From positions 1 to 15,808 of the forward strand of contig JAEWWY010000154.1 of assembly GCA_023458835.1 (NCBI GenBank): a DNA stretch of 15,808 nt, given 5' to 3'. Below the pieces are notes generated by a model that saw nothing but the letters and a program-made list of their open reading frames with translations, searched no databases and was not told where the DNA came from. Shown here piece by piece: positions 1 to 7,347 of this stretch (its first letter is position 1; each line of letters opens with the position of its first letter). This DNA comes from Bacillota bacterium. Lineage in GTDB: Bacteria; Bacillota; Clostridia; Christensenellales; Aristaeellaceae. The position numbers were made by a program, and so were the translations under genes.

Positions 1-604
1 AGCGCTCGCTGGGGGCGTCTATCTGTTCTTTGCCGGTGAGAAAGGCGATGTCGCGGTGCCCCAGCGCGGCCAGGTGGGCCACCGCGTTATAGATGCCCGA
101 CCGGCTGTTGAGCATCACGGCGCTGCAATGAAAAGCCGGATGCCCATAGCCTATCAGCACAACGGGCACGCTGGCGTGCTCGATATGATCGCGGTACAGG
201 TCCCAGCTATGGGCATTGATATCCGAGGCCACGGCCATGATGATCGCGTCCGCCCCGCGGGCGGTAAGCACCTGCAGGCTATGGATATCCTGCTCCGCCG
301 AATCCCCCGTACAACTGAAGATGACATTGCGGCCATGGCTGCGGGCTTCCTCATCCACCCCCAGCGCCAGCGTGGAAAAGTACTGGTTGCTGATATCGGG
401 GATGATCAGCCCCAGCGTCATGGACTGGCGCGTGACCAGGCCCACCGCCAGTTGATTGGGGTGGTAGCGCAGGCGCTTTGCCGTCTCCAGGATCATCCGC
501 CTGCTTTCGGAGGAGAGCTTGTTGGGCTTGTTATTAAGCACCAGGGATACCGCCGTGGAAGATAGGCCGGTTTCACGGGCTATATCCTTGATGGTCGTTC
601 GCAT
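1..604 (-). CDS. LacI-family transcriptional regulator, C-terminus cut off by window edge
   Basis: About 201 residues are visible, reading leftward from an ATG at 604-602. The N-terminus is a typical LacI helix-turn-helix: residues 3-12 (TTIKDIARET) form the first helix and residues 15-25 (SSTAVSLVLNN) the recognition helix. A hinge follows at about 47-58 (YHPNQLAVGLVT), then the start of the periplasmic-binding-protein-like effector domain (LGLIIPDISNQYF at 64-76). The start is supported by GGGGGTGAG upstream on the minus strand (616-608). Family members are about 330-340 residues, so roughly 40 percent lies beyond the window. The gene is divergent from the transport operon and has a palindromic operator just ahead of it, so I infer that it controls itself and the operon in response to a sugar ligand. 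The ligand cannot be read from the sequence. The family call is near certain. Confidence 0.95.
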   Translation of the reverse strand, partial: MRTTIKDIARETGLSSTAVSLVLNNKPNKLSSESRRMILETAKRLRYHPNQLAVGLVTRQSMTLGLIIPDISNQYFSTLALGVDEEARSHGRNVIFSCTGDSAEQDIHSLQVLTARGADAIIMAVASDINAHSWDLYRDHIEHASVPVVLIGYGHPAFHCSAVMLNSRSGIYNAVAHLAALGHRDIAFLTGKEQIDAPSER

Positions 605-625
605 AGACTCACCCCCATTGGATTA

Positions 626-639
626 GTAAAACATTTTAC
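626..639. promoter_or_regulatory. LacI-type operator O1 (palindrome before the regulator gene)
   Basis: GTAAAACATTTTAC has perfect 6-base arms (GTAAAA/TTTTAC) around a central CA. It lies just downstream of the predicted minus-strand transcription start (about 640) and 22 bases before the regulator's ATG. It matches the second palindrome at 807-818 in all but the central base and the outermost base. LacI-family operators are typically AT-rich palindromes of this size with a central CG-like step. I infer autoregulation. Confidence 0.7.
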
Positions 640-646
640 CCATAGA

Positions 647-675
647 AGAATATATGATTTTTTCCAATTTGTCAA
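647..675 (-). promoter_or_regulatory. Predicted sigma-A-type promoter of the LacI gene
   Basis: On the minus strand there is a perfect -35 box TTGACA at 675-670, a 17-base spacer, and a -10 box TATTCT at 652-647 (4 of 6 consensus positions). The predicted start of transcription is near 640, which puts operator O1 over about +1 to +15. That is a position where a bound repressor would block initiation. Confidence 0.65.
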
Positions 676-698
676 CGAAAAAAAAGATGTTGACAAAT
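667..698. repeat. 10-base inverted repeat holding both divergent -35 boxes
   Basis: ATTTGTCAAC (667-676) and GTTGACAAAT (689-698) are perfect inverted copies separated by 12 bases of A-rich sequence. Each arm contains the TTGACA box of one of the two divergent promoters. The arms match beyond the hexamers (ATTTG/CAAAT), so the repeat is longer than two -35 boxes require. It could be a shared regulator site or the relic of a duplicated promoter. Confidence 0.75.
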
Positions 699-718
699 GC
701 ATCTGTTGCCGCTAGTAT
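690..718 (+). promoter_or_regulatory. Predicted sigma-A-type promoter of the operon
   Basis: There is a perfect -35 box TTGACA at 690-695, an exact 17-base spacer, and a -10 box TAGTAT at 713-718 (TATAAT consensus, 4 of 6). Transcription should start near 723-725, giving a leader of about 75 bases before the GTG at 800. The near-ideal -35 box and spacing suggest strong activity when the operon is not repressed. Confidence 0.75.
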
Positions 719-762
719 ATTCATGGCTGGATTTGAGCAACAAAATGACCTAACAACAGATG
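700..762. repeat. 9-base inverted repeat spanning the promoter and early leader
   Basis: CATCTGTTG (700-708, inside the -35/-10 spacer) and CAACAGATG (754-762, about +30) are perfect inverted copies, with centres 54 bases apart (close to five helical turns). No function is known. A regulator binding both arms, or chance, are the alternatives. Confidence 0.4.
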
Positions 763-785
763 TGTTATTGTGCAAATAGCAGAAC

Positions 786-791
786 AGGAGG
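786..791 (+). promoter_or_regulatory. Ribosome binding site that sets the GTG start at 800
   Basis: AGGAGG ends 8 bases before GTG at 800. The in-frame GTG at 770 has no such site and would add ten residues that do not fit a signal peptide. This is why the GTG at 800 is chosen. Confidence 0.85.
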
Positions 792-799
792 ATGATTTT

Positions 800-2545
800 G
801 TGGTGGTAAAACGTTTTATCAAAAAAGTTGTTCCACCATCGCAGGCCCTCCGGATCGCTTTGGCTCTGCTGGTCTGCCTGGCCCCGCTGCCTGCTTCGCA
901 TGGCCGGGGGGAGGCATCCGAGCCCAACACCCAGGCACCTTTGGAGCTGTACGTTTGCGCTTTGACCGGAAACGACGCCAACCCGGGAACGCTTCAAATG
1001 CCCCTGAAGACCATCCAAAAGGCCTCGGACCTGGCCCGCCCCGGCACCACGGTCAAGCTGCTGCCCGGCGAGTATGTGGAACAGGTGCTGGTATCTAATG
1101 GCGGCACAAGGGAGCGGCCCATTGTTTTTGAGTCCACGCAATGGCGCGGCGCAGTGATGACGGACCGGGCCTGCTGCTTTAAGCAGGTGGGCGGGGCCGC
1201 CTATATCACCATCCGCGGCATATGGTTCAGGGATTGCCCGCTGGCCGACGGCGGCCTGTTTGCGGCCCAGGTCATCGTGCCTGCCAGGGGATGGCGGCTG
1301 GAGGACTGCCGCTTCACCCGCTGCGGCGCAGGGCTGGGGTATGACCGGCGGGCCGCAGACACCTCGGAAACCGCGGTGGTCCGCTGCGTATTTGAGGATA
1401 TGGACGCCACCGCCTCCTGGGCCTGGGCCGCAAAAGGCCAGCGCATGGAGGGGCACCTGCTCAAGGATACCATCTTCCGCCGCATCAACGGCATCAACAA
1501 CGATCCCGCCTGGCAGGGCCAGGGGGCGAAGTATGGCTATACGAAGGATCTTGTGGTGGACGGCCTGATCAGCTACGACAACAATGGGCCGGGATTGTGG
1601 CTGGACTGGAACAACGACGGCTTCCTGGTACAAAACAGCACCTTCTTTTGCAACCATGCCGGCTGGGCTTACGCCAACTTCACCGATCAGCGCCTGGGGG
1701 ACAAATGGTGGATCGGCGACGGGATCGTATCGGAGTGCAACGGCTCGGGCGTCATCCGCGATAACACCATCTACGGCAATCTGGGCGCGGGGATCGCGGT
1801 GTGGGAGAGCGGGCATCTGGGCGGCATCCTGGTCACAGGCAATACGCTGGTGGAAAACGGCATCAACCTGGAGCTGCGGGCCATGGTGCGCGAGGATTTC
1901 GGCGATCCCGCATGGCTGCAAAATGTCACCGTATCCGGCAACCGCTTCAAGGGCTGGAAATATGCCTGCTGGATGACCGCTTCCCTGGTGGATACCATCA
2001 GGGATCAGGCGCTGCCCGCCCAGGCGGGATGCAGCTTCGAGGGGAACACCTACAAGATCACCGGCAGCTCCGTCAACGGGCTGTACGGAAAATGGCTGAC
2101 CCAATGGGCTCAAAGCATCTTGCAGATGCAGGAGCTGCTGGGCGTGGAGCAAAGCGGCCTGGAGGCTGATTTTGCCTTCGAAGCCGCCATCCCGGCGGTG
2201 CGGGGCACGGAGCTTGCCGATGTGGGCACCCCCGCCATGTGGCAGGTCCCCTCCCAGGCTGCAGAGGAGAACGATTTTGAGCGCGCCATGGGCCATGCCG
2301 GACCGGGGGACAGGGTGACATTGCCTGTCACGGGCCGCAAGGCCGCCGCCCAGGAGAACGGGGTGCTTTCCATGGTGATCTATGACCTTCAAATGCGCCA
2401 GGTGGCCTTGACCCTGAGCCAGGACCAGCTTGACTGGGCAGAGGCCAATATCCGCCCGTACGCCTCCATGGATCAGGTGGATGTGCCGGTGGTGCTGACA
2501 TCAGTGGAGCCCTACCGCATCGAAGCGGTGCTGGCCGGGATATAG
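800..2545 (+). CDS. Secreted right-handed parallel beta-helix protein
   Basis: This 581-residue protein begins at a GTG and carries a signal peptide: basic MVVKRFIKK, then a hydrophobic core ending near residues 35-40, with no convincing lipobox. At residues 51-95 is the cap motif common to secreted beta-helix proteins (YVCALTGNDANPGT, then PLKTIQKASDLARPGT and LLPGEY). Repeating coils with N-ladder character follow, for example at about 307-350 (GSGVIRDNTIYGNLGAGIAV). Proteins of this fold include polysaccharide lyases, GH28-like hydrolases and epimerases, but I cannot identify a catalytic set here, so enzymatic activity is inference. Residues from about 420 onward leave the helix pattern and form a C-terminal region I do not recognise. 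It is the first gene of the operon, and operator O2 lies inside its first codons. The fold call is strong and the function is open. Confidence 0.85.
   Translation: MVVKRFIKKVVPPSQALRIALALLVCLAPLPASHGRGEASEPNTQAPLELYVCALTGNDANPGTLQMPLKTIQKASDLARPGTTVKLLPGEYVEQVLVSNGGTRERPIVFESTQWRGAVMTDRACCFKQVGGAAYITIRGIWFRDCPLADGGLFAAQVIVPARGWRLEDCRFTRCGAGLGYDRRAADTSETAVVRCVFEDMDATASWAWAAKGQRMEGHLLKDTIFRRINGINNDPAWQGQGAKYGYTKDLVVDGLISYDNNGPGLWLDWNNDGFLVQNSTFFCNHAGWAYANFTDQRLGDKWWIGDGIVSECNGSGVIRDNTIYGNLGAGIAVWESGHLGGILVTGNTLVENGINLELRAMVREDFGDPAWLQNVTVSGNRFKGWKYACWMTASLVDTIRDQALPAQAGCSFEGNTYKITGSSVNGLYGKWLTQWAQSILQMQELLGVEQSGLEADFAFEAAIPAVRGTELADVGTPAMWQVPSQAAEENDFERAMGHAGPGDRVTLPVTGRKAAAQENGVLSMVIYDLQMRQVALTLSQDQLDWAEANIRPYASMDQVDVPVVLTSVEPYRIEAVLAGI
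807..818. promoter_or_regulatory. LacI-type operator O2 inside the first codons of the operon
   Basis: TAAAACGTTTTA is a perfect 12-base palindrome with a central CG, within codons 3-7 of the beta-helix gene and about 83 bases past the predicted transcription start. It matches O1 (626-639) closely, and the two centres are 180 bases apart (about 17 helical turns). A repressor here would act as a roadblock or as the second anchor of a DNA loop. It lacks the outer TG/CA bases of a CcpA cre site. Confidence 0.7.
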
Positions 2546-2566
2546 CCGGGCCTGTAATGCAAAAAG

Positions 2567-2571
2567 GGAGG
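2567..2571 (+). promoter_or_regulatory. Ribosome binding site that sets the ATG start at 2580
   Basis: GGAGG within GGGAGGGG (2566-2573) is 8 bases before the ATG at 2580 but only 2 bases before the in-frame ATG at 2574. The later ATG is therefore preferred, and it also gives a cleaner signal peptide. Confidence 0.75.
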
Positions 2572-2579
2572 GGATGCGC

Positions 2580-5456
2580 ATGAAACGAACCAGGGCCTGG
2601 CTTTGCCTGATGACCTCTTTGCTGATGCTGCCTATCCTTCCGGGGACAGCGGCGGCCCAGGCGTTCAGCCTGGCTTCCGGCGCCCAGGCCGGCTATGACC
2701 AGTACCTTCAAGCCCATTCCGCCGCGCTTCCGGCGGCGGCGGATATCCTGCTTCCGGCGGCGGATTGCCGGGACCGTGAGCGCTGCTCCCTGGAGGAAGC
2801 ATGGCAGGGGCGCACCGGCGTGCTGCTTTTTCAGGAAGGATCAGCCTGGGCGCAGTGGCGGATCGACGTGCCCCAGGGGGGCCTGTATGCCATTGAACTG
2901 GCCTATTTCCCCCTGGAGGGCCACAGCCGGGATATGGAAGCGGCATTCACCCTGGACGGCGCAACGCCCTACGCCGAGCTTGGAAAATGCGTCCTGCCCC
3001 GCATATGGCGGGATTCCGGGGCGATCGTCAGGGACAACCGGGGAAACGACGTCCGGTCACAAAAGGAGGAGGCCGCCGCCTGGCGGACCTATTCCCTGAA
3101 GGATGCGGACGGCATGTATAACGGCCTTTTGCAGGTATATCTGCCGGCGGGTACGCATGTGCTGCGCCTGACCGCGGGGGACGAGCCCTTTGCGGTCAGC
3201 GGCCTGCGCCTGTACGGCGTCCGGGAGCTTCCCGGCTATGACGGCGTGATGGCGGCCTGGATGGCGGAAAACGGGGAGCTGCGGGGGCGTGAGGTCCCCC
3301 CTGTAACCATCTCGGCGGAGGTTTCCTTTGAGACATCTTCCCCCGTGCTCTATCCTATCAGCGACCGCGGCGATCCCAATACCGAAAGCCGGGGAGAGGC
3401 GAACAGCGCCTCCAAGGTCCGGCTGAACACCATCGGCGGCATCCATTGGAAGTTTGCGGGGCAGTGGATCTCCTGGCGTTTTTCGGTTTCACAGCCGGGC
3501 TTTTACAAGCTGGCCCTGAAGGCACGCCAAAACTTCACCCGGGGGATGCTCAGCAGCCGGCGGCTGCTGGTGGACGGCAAGACCCCGTTTCAGGAGCTGG
3601 AATGCCTGGAATTCCCCTATTCGGTCAACTGGCAGACGGTGGTCCCCGGCAGGCAGGGAGCCCGGGGCTTCGAGCCCTACCTGGTCTACCTGGAGGCTGG
3701 GGAGCACGAATTGGCAATAGAGGCGGTTCCGGGCCGGGCAGCCGACCTTTTGCGCACCACCCGGCAGACCGTGCTGGAGCTGAACACCCTGTACCGCAAG
3801 ATCATCATGGTAACGGGCACCAATCCCGATCCCTACCAGGATTATTACCTGGAGCGCAAGGTTCCCGGTCTCCTGGAGGGCTTTTCGGACCTCAGCGCCC
3901 GCCTGCGGGCCCAGGTGGCCCACCTGGAAGCGCTTACGGGCGTGCAGGGTTCCGAGGCCTCGCTTCTTACGGAAATCGCCATCCAATTGGAAAGTATGAT
4001 CAGGAAGCCGGATACCATCCCCGCGCGGCTGGATAACCTGCGGGGCAACATCAGCAGCCTGGGCACATGGATCCTGAGCTTGAAGGAACAGCCCCTGGAG
4101 CTGGATGCCATCACGCTCCTTGGGGAGGGCGCCGCGGTCCCCGCCGCGGGAGCGGCCCTCTTTTCCCGGCTGTACTTTGGCCTGGCCGGTGTCGCGCAGT
4201 CGTTTTTCCAGGATTACAGCTCCGTGGGCAACGTCTATGAGGAGCGGGAGGCGCTGAATATCTGGATCAGCCAGGCGGATATTTCCGCCAGCGGGTCCTC
4301 CTCCGGGCGCGACCAGGCACAGGTGATCAAACGGCTGATCGATGACTCCTTTACCGCGGATACGGGGATCCCTGTCAACCTGAACCTGGTGGACAGCTCC
4401 CAGACGTTGCAGCAGGCGGTGATGGGGCACAAGGGGCCGGACGTGGCCTTGACGCTGCCGGAGGCGACGCCCATCAATCTGGCCATGCGGGGCGCGCTTG
4501 CGGATATCAGCCAATTCCCCGATTTTCAGGAGGTGGCGGAGCGGTTCTACGCTTCGGCGCTGGTGCCCTACCGCTACCAAAACGGCGTATACGCGCTGCC
4601 TGAAACCCAGGTTTTCAACATGCTGTTTTACCGCACCGACATCTTTGCGGAGCTGGGCCTTGAGCCTCCGGACACCTGGGAGGAGTTCTACCAGGTGATG
4701 AAGACGCTTCAAAAGAACAACCTGCAGGTGGGCATACCGGAGTCGCAGGAAATTTTCGAAATGTTTCTGTTTCAAAAGGGCGGGCAGTTCTACAAGGACG
4801 GCCTGCGTTCCACGGCCTTTGACCAGCCCCAGGCGCTGGAGGCCTTTACCGAATGGACCGGCCTGTATAAAAACCATGGCCTCCCCCTCTCCTTTGACTT
4901 CTACAACCGCTTCCGCACGGGGGAGATGCCCGCCGGTATCACCGGCTGCTCCTTTTACAACACCCTTTCCGTGGCCGCGCCGGAGCTTCGGGGCCTGTGG
5001 CGCATGGTGCCCGTGCCCGGTACGCCTGCGCCTGACGGCAGCCTGAACCGCATGGAAAGCTCCTATGGCACGGCGGCAGTGATCCTTTCGGACGCCAAGC
5101 GCAGGGAGGACGCCTGGACCTTCCTCAAATGGTGGACCAGCGCCGAGGTCCAGGCCCGCTATGGCCTGGAGCTGGAATACCTGATCGGCGCCGCCGCCCG
5201 CTATAATACCGCCAACCGGGATGCCTTCACATCCCTTCCCTGGAGCGCGGACGAGCGGGAGAGCCTTGAAAGGCAGTGGGAGCAGGTCTGGGATGTGCCG
5301 CAATTGCCCGGCAACTATTTTACCAACCGCAACCTTCAGTTTGCCTTCCGCCGCGTGGTGTACTACTACGAAAATGAACGGGAGACGCTTTTCCGCTATA
5401 ACGAGGAGATCAACCAGGAGATCCTGCGCAAGCGGGAGGAGTTCGGCCTTGAATAG
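2580..5456 (+). CDS. Large multidomain extracellular sugar-binding protein
   Basis: This 958-residue protein is about twice the usual length of a sugar ABC binding protein. It has a signal peptide with a probable signal peptidase I site (TAAAQA, about residues 23-28) and no lipobox. Residues about 76-213 and 282-385 look like two related beta-sandwich, carbohydrate-binding-like modules. Both carry W-x-x-W-R near W90/W93 and W296/W299, then a G-x-Y strand and a DG-x-TP-[YF]-x-EL motif. A helical linker follows at about 425-500. From about 555 to the end is a family 1 solute-binding domain (ALNIWISQADIS, then GPDVALTLPE, FNMLFYRTDIFAELGLEPP and AWTFLKWWTSAEVQ). It directly precedes the first permease pair, so I infer that it feeds that importer. 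How it stays at the cell surface without a lipid anchor is unclear. Binding-protein identity is firm; the sugar is unknown. Confidence 0.88.
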   Translation: MKRTRAWLCLMTSLLMLPILPGTAAAQAFSLASGAQAGYDQYLQAHSAALPAAADILLPAADCRDRERCSLEEAWQGRTGVLLFQEGSAWAQWRIDVPQGGLYAIELAYFPLEGHSRDMEAAFTLDGATPYAELGKCVLPRIWRDSGAIVRDNRGNDVRSQKEEAAAWRTYSLKDADGMYNGLLQVYLPAGTHVLRLTAGDEPFAVSGLRLYGVRELPGYDGVMAAWMAENGELRGREVPPVTISAEVSFETSSPVLYPISDRGDPNTESRGEANSASKVRLNTIGGIHWKFAGQWISWRFSVSQPGFYKLALKARQNFTRGMLSSRRLLVDGKTPFQELECLEFPYSVNWQTVVPGRQGARGFEPYLVYLEAGEHELAIEAVPGRAADLLRTTRQTVLELNTLYRKIIMVTGTNPDPYQDYYLERKVPGLLEGFSDLSARLRAQVAHLEALTGVQGSEASLLTEIAIQLESMIRKPDTIPARLDNLRGNISSLGTWILSLKEQPLELDAITLLGEGAAVPAAGAALFSRLYFGLAGVAQSFFQDYSSVGNVYEEREALNIWISQADISASGSSSGRDQAQVIKRLIDDSFTADTGIPVNLNLVDSSQTLQQAVMGHKGPDVALTLPEATPINLAMRGALADISQFPDFQEVAERFYASALVPYRYQNGVYALPETQVFNMLFYRTDIFAELGLEPPDTWEEFYQVMKTLQKNNLQVGIPESQEIFEMFLFQKGGQFYKDGLRSTAFDQPQALEAFTEWTGLYKNHGLPLSFDFYNRFRTGEMPAGITGCSFYNTLSVAAPELRGLWRMVPVPGTPAPDGSLNRMESSYGTAAVILSDAKRREDAWTFLKWWTSAEVQARYGLELEYLIGAAARYNTANRDAFTSLPWSADERESLERQWEQVWDVPQLPGNYFTNRNLQFAFRRVVYYYENERETLFRYNEEINQEILRKREEFGLE

Positions 5457-5493
5457 AACCGGTGCGCAAAGAGCCCTTGGGGAGGTGAAGATC

Positions 5494-6432
5494 ATGGGGA
5501 AACCAACCGGGAAGGCGGTGCCGGCCCTCGGGCCGGGGGGACGCTGGGCGGCGGTGCGGAGGCACCGCGCGGCCTATCTGTTCCTTGCGCCCTTTACGAT
5601 CGTTTTCTTTCTGTTCACCGCGCTGCCCATGATCTCCGCCGTAGGGCTGAGCTTTACCAACTTCAATATGCTCCAGTGGCCCCGGATCATAGGCCTGAGC
5701 AACTATGTGCGCCTGCTCTTTGCCGACGACGTATTCTTGATCGCCTTGCGCAACACCTTCCTCTTCGCGCTGCTCACGGGTCCGGTGGGCTTTGCGGTGA
5801 GCCTGCTTCTGGCCTGGCTCATCAACGAGCTCAAGCCCGGCATGCGGGCCCTGCTCGTTACCGTCTTCTACGCGCCGACCATGGCAGGCAACGTGTTTTT
5901 CATTTGGAAGATCATTTTCAGCGGGGATGCCTACGGCCTGGTCAACGGTTTTTTGATGTCCCTGGGTGTGCTCAACGAGCCGGTCCAGTGGCTGTATGAT
6001 TCCCGTTACAACCTGTGGATCGTCGTGCTGGTAGTGCTGTGGCTCAGCCTGGGTGTCGGCTTCCTGGCCTTTGTGGCGGGGATGCAGACCGTCAACCGGG
6101 ATCTGTACGAGTCCGCCGCCATCGACGGCATCCACAACCGCTGGCAGGAGCTGTGGTATGTCACGCTGCCCCAGATCATGCCCCAACTGACCTTTGCCGC
6201 GGTGATCGTGCTGTCCGCCTCCTTTGCGGTGGGCTATCAAAGCGCGGAGCTTACCGGGTTCCCCAGCACCGATTATTCAGCCCATACCCTGGTGCTCCAC
6301 ATTCTGGATTATGGCTATACGCGCTTTGAGATGGGGTACGCCAGCGCGATCTCGGTAGCGTTGTTCTTCATCATGCTCTTCTTCTGGAACCTGATCAACA
6401 GGATTTTTCAAAAGCTTGGCGGGGACGCATAG
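5494..6432 (+). CDS. Sugar ABC transporter permease, MalF/UgpA type (first pair)
   Basis: This 312-residue membrane protein has about six hydrophobic segments, beginning with AAYLFLAPFTIVFFLFTALP. The cytoplasmic EAA loop that contacts the ATPase is at about residues 205-230 (ESAAIDGIHNRWQELWYVTL, continuing into P-Q-I), fitting the CUT1 family pattern EAA-x3-G-x9-I-x-LP. The start at ATG 5494 is set by GGAGGTGA at 5481-5488; an in-frame extension upstream would read through the end of the preceding gene and lacks a site. It lies 37 bases after the large binding protein and 11 bases before its MalG-type partner. It should form a heterodimer channel with the next gene and depend on a shared ATPase not encoded here. 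The substrate is not determinable. Confidence 0.93.
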   Translation: MGKPTGKAVPALGPGGRWAAVRRHRAAYLFLAPFTIVFFLFTALPMISAVGLSFTNFNMLQWPRIIGLSNYVRLLFADDVFLIALRNTFLFALLTGPVGFAVSLLLAWLINELKPGMRALLVTVFYAPTMAGNVFFIWKIIFSGDAYGLVNGFLMSLGVLNEPVQWLYDSRYNLWIVVLVVLWLSLGVGFLAFVAGMQTVNRDLYESAAIDGIHNRWQELWYVTLPQIMPQLTFAAVIVLSASFAVGYQSAELTGFPSTDYSAHTLVLHILDYGYTRFEMGYASAISVALFFIMLFFWNLINRIFQKLGGDA

Positions 6433-6436
6433 GAGG
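6431..6436 (+). promoter_or_regulatory. Ribosome binding site overlapping the upstream stop codon
   Basis: AGGAGG overlaps the TAG stop (6430-6432) of the first permease and ends 7 bases before the ATG at 6444. The in-frame GTG at 6438 is only 1 base away, so the ATG is the start. The overlap suggests that translation of the two permeases is coupled. Confidence 0.8.
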
Positions 6437-6443
6437 TGTGTAC

Positions 6444-7316
6444 ATGCGGGACGCAAGGCCGTCAAGTCAGCGGAAGGTCCGCTTGAGCCGCTCGCGGCAC
6501 GGCACCTTCCTGGTATATCTGCTGCTGCTGATCCTGGCGTTGTTCATGGCCTTTCCCATTCTTTTTATCGTGGTCAATGCCTTCAAGCCCATCAATGAGC
6601 TGTTCCTGTTCCCCCCGCGCCTTACTGTGCGCCACCCCACGCTGGACAATTTTGCCGCGCTCTCGCAGCTTGCGCAGTCCTCCTGGGTGCCCTTTGGGCG
6701 GTACATGTTCAACAGTTTGTTCGTGGCGGTGGCCGGTACGGCGTTCTACATCCTGATCGCCTCCATGGCCGCCTATCCCCTGGCAAAGATGACCTTTCCG
6801 GGAAGCGGGGCGTACGTGAAGACGCTGGTGGTGATCATGCTCTTCCAGCCCGCGGTGCTGGGGATTCCCCAGTATATCATCATTTCCCAGATGGGGCTTT
6901 TGAACACCTATTGGGCCGTTATCCTGCCGGCTTCCTCCGGCACGCTGGGCGTGTTCCTGATGCGGCAGTTCATGGTATCCATCCCCGACGCCATGCTGGA
7001 GGCCGCCAGGATCGACGGGGCCTCCCCGTGGACGGTCTACTGGCGGGTGATCATGCCCATGGTCAAGCCCGCCTGGCTGACGCTGCTGATATTCACCTTC
7101 CAGTCGCTGTGGAACAACACCGGTGTGGCCTATGTATACGATGAGAGCATGAAGGCCCTGCCGGTGATGCTCTCGCAGATCGTATCGGCAGGCGTCGCAA
7201 GGGCCGGCGCCGGCGCTGCGGTGGGGCTTTTGCTGCTGGTTCCCCCGCTGGGGATCTTTGCGGCGGCCCAAGGTTCGGTTCTGGATACCATGGCGCACTC
7301 GGGCATCAAAGAATGA
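6444..7316 (+). CDS. Sugar ABC transporter permease, MalG/UgpE type (first pair)
   Basis: This 290-residue membrane protein opens with the MalG-type first segment (LVYLLLLILALFMAFPILFI, followed by the family-typical VVNAFKP). The EAA loop is at about residues 186-210 (EAARIDGASPWTVYWRVIMP), the ATPase-docking element of CUT1 permeases. About six transmembrane segments are predicted from hydrophobicity. It pairs with the gene just upstream. The C-terminus (MAHSGIKE) is a typical ending for this family. The next gene starts 31 bases later, so the operon continues. The family assignment is secure. Confidence 0.93.
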   Translation: MRDARPSSQRKVRLSRSRHGTFLVYLLLLILALFMAFPILFIVVNAFKPINELFLFPPRLTVRHPTLDNFAALSQLAQSSWVPFGRYMFNSLFVAVAGTAFYILIASMAAYPLAKMTFPGSGAYVKTLVVIMLFQPAVLGIPQYIIISQMGLLNTYWAVILPASSGTLGVFLMRQFMVSIPDAMLEAARIDGASPWTVYWRVIMPMVKPAWLTLLIFTFQSLWNNTGVAYVYDESMKALPVMLSQIVSAGVARAGAGAAVGLLLLVPPLGIFAAAQGSVLDTMAHSGIKE

Positions 7317-7347
7317 AAAGCCGGGAATGGGCTGGGAGGTGAGCGCG

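Noticed and set aside
56..565. Plus-strand open frame of 169 codons at the left edge
   Set aside because: The minus strand here encodes an unmistakable LacI-family protein, so the plus-strand frame is a shadow.
770..799. GTG at 770 as the start of the beta-helix protein
   Set aside because: It has no ribosome site and would put ten acidic or polar residues before the signal peptide. AGGAGG at 786-791 points to the GTG at 800.
806..819. CcpA cre site for catabolite repression
   Set aside because: The 14 bases centred on the CG lack the outer TG and CA positions of the cre consensus. The close match to the palindrome before the regulator gene favours a LacI-family operator specific to this locus.
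623..2392. 589-codon open frame on the minus strand opposite the beta-helix gene
   Set aside because: It has no recognisable domain, is rich in Pro, Gly and His, and would run through the divergent promoter region. It is a shadow of the plus-strand gene.
2580..2670. Lipoprotein signal in the large binding protein (Cys in the hydrophobic core)
   Set aside because: The Cys at about residue 9 is too early and lacks the small residue before it. A signal peptidase I site at AAAQA fits better.
5221..5493. Longer N-terminus for the first permease, overlapping the large binding protein
   Set aside because: The extension is an out-of-frame shadow of the binding protein's 3' end. GGAGGTGA at 5481-5488 marks ATG 5494, which gives a normal MalF-type N-terminus.
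3489..5495. 668-codon open frame on the minus strand opposite the large binding protein
   Set aside because: It is antisense to a clearly coding solute-binding domain and has no motif of its own.
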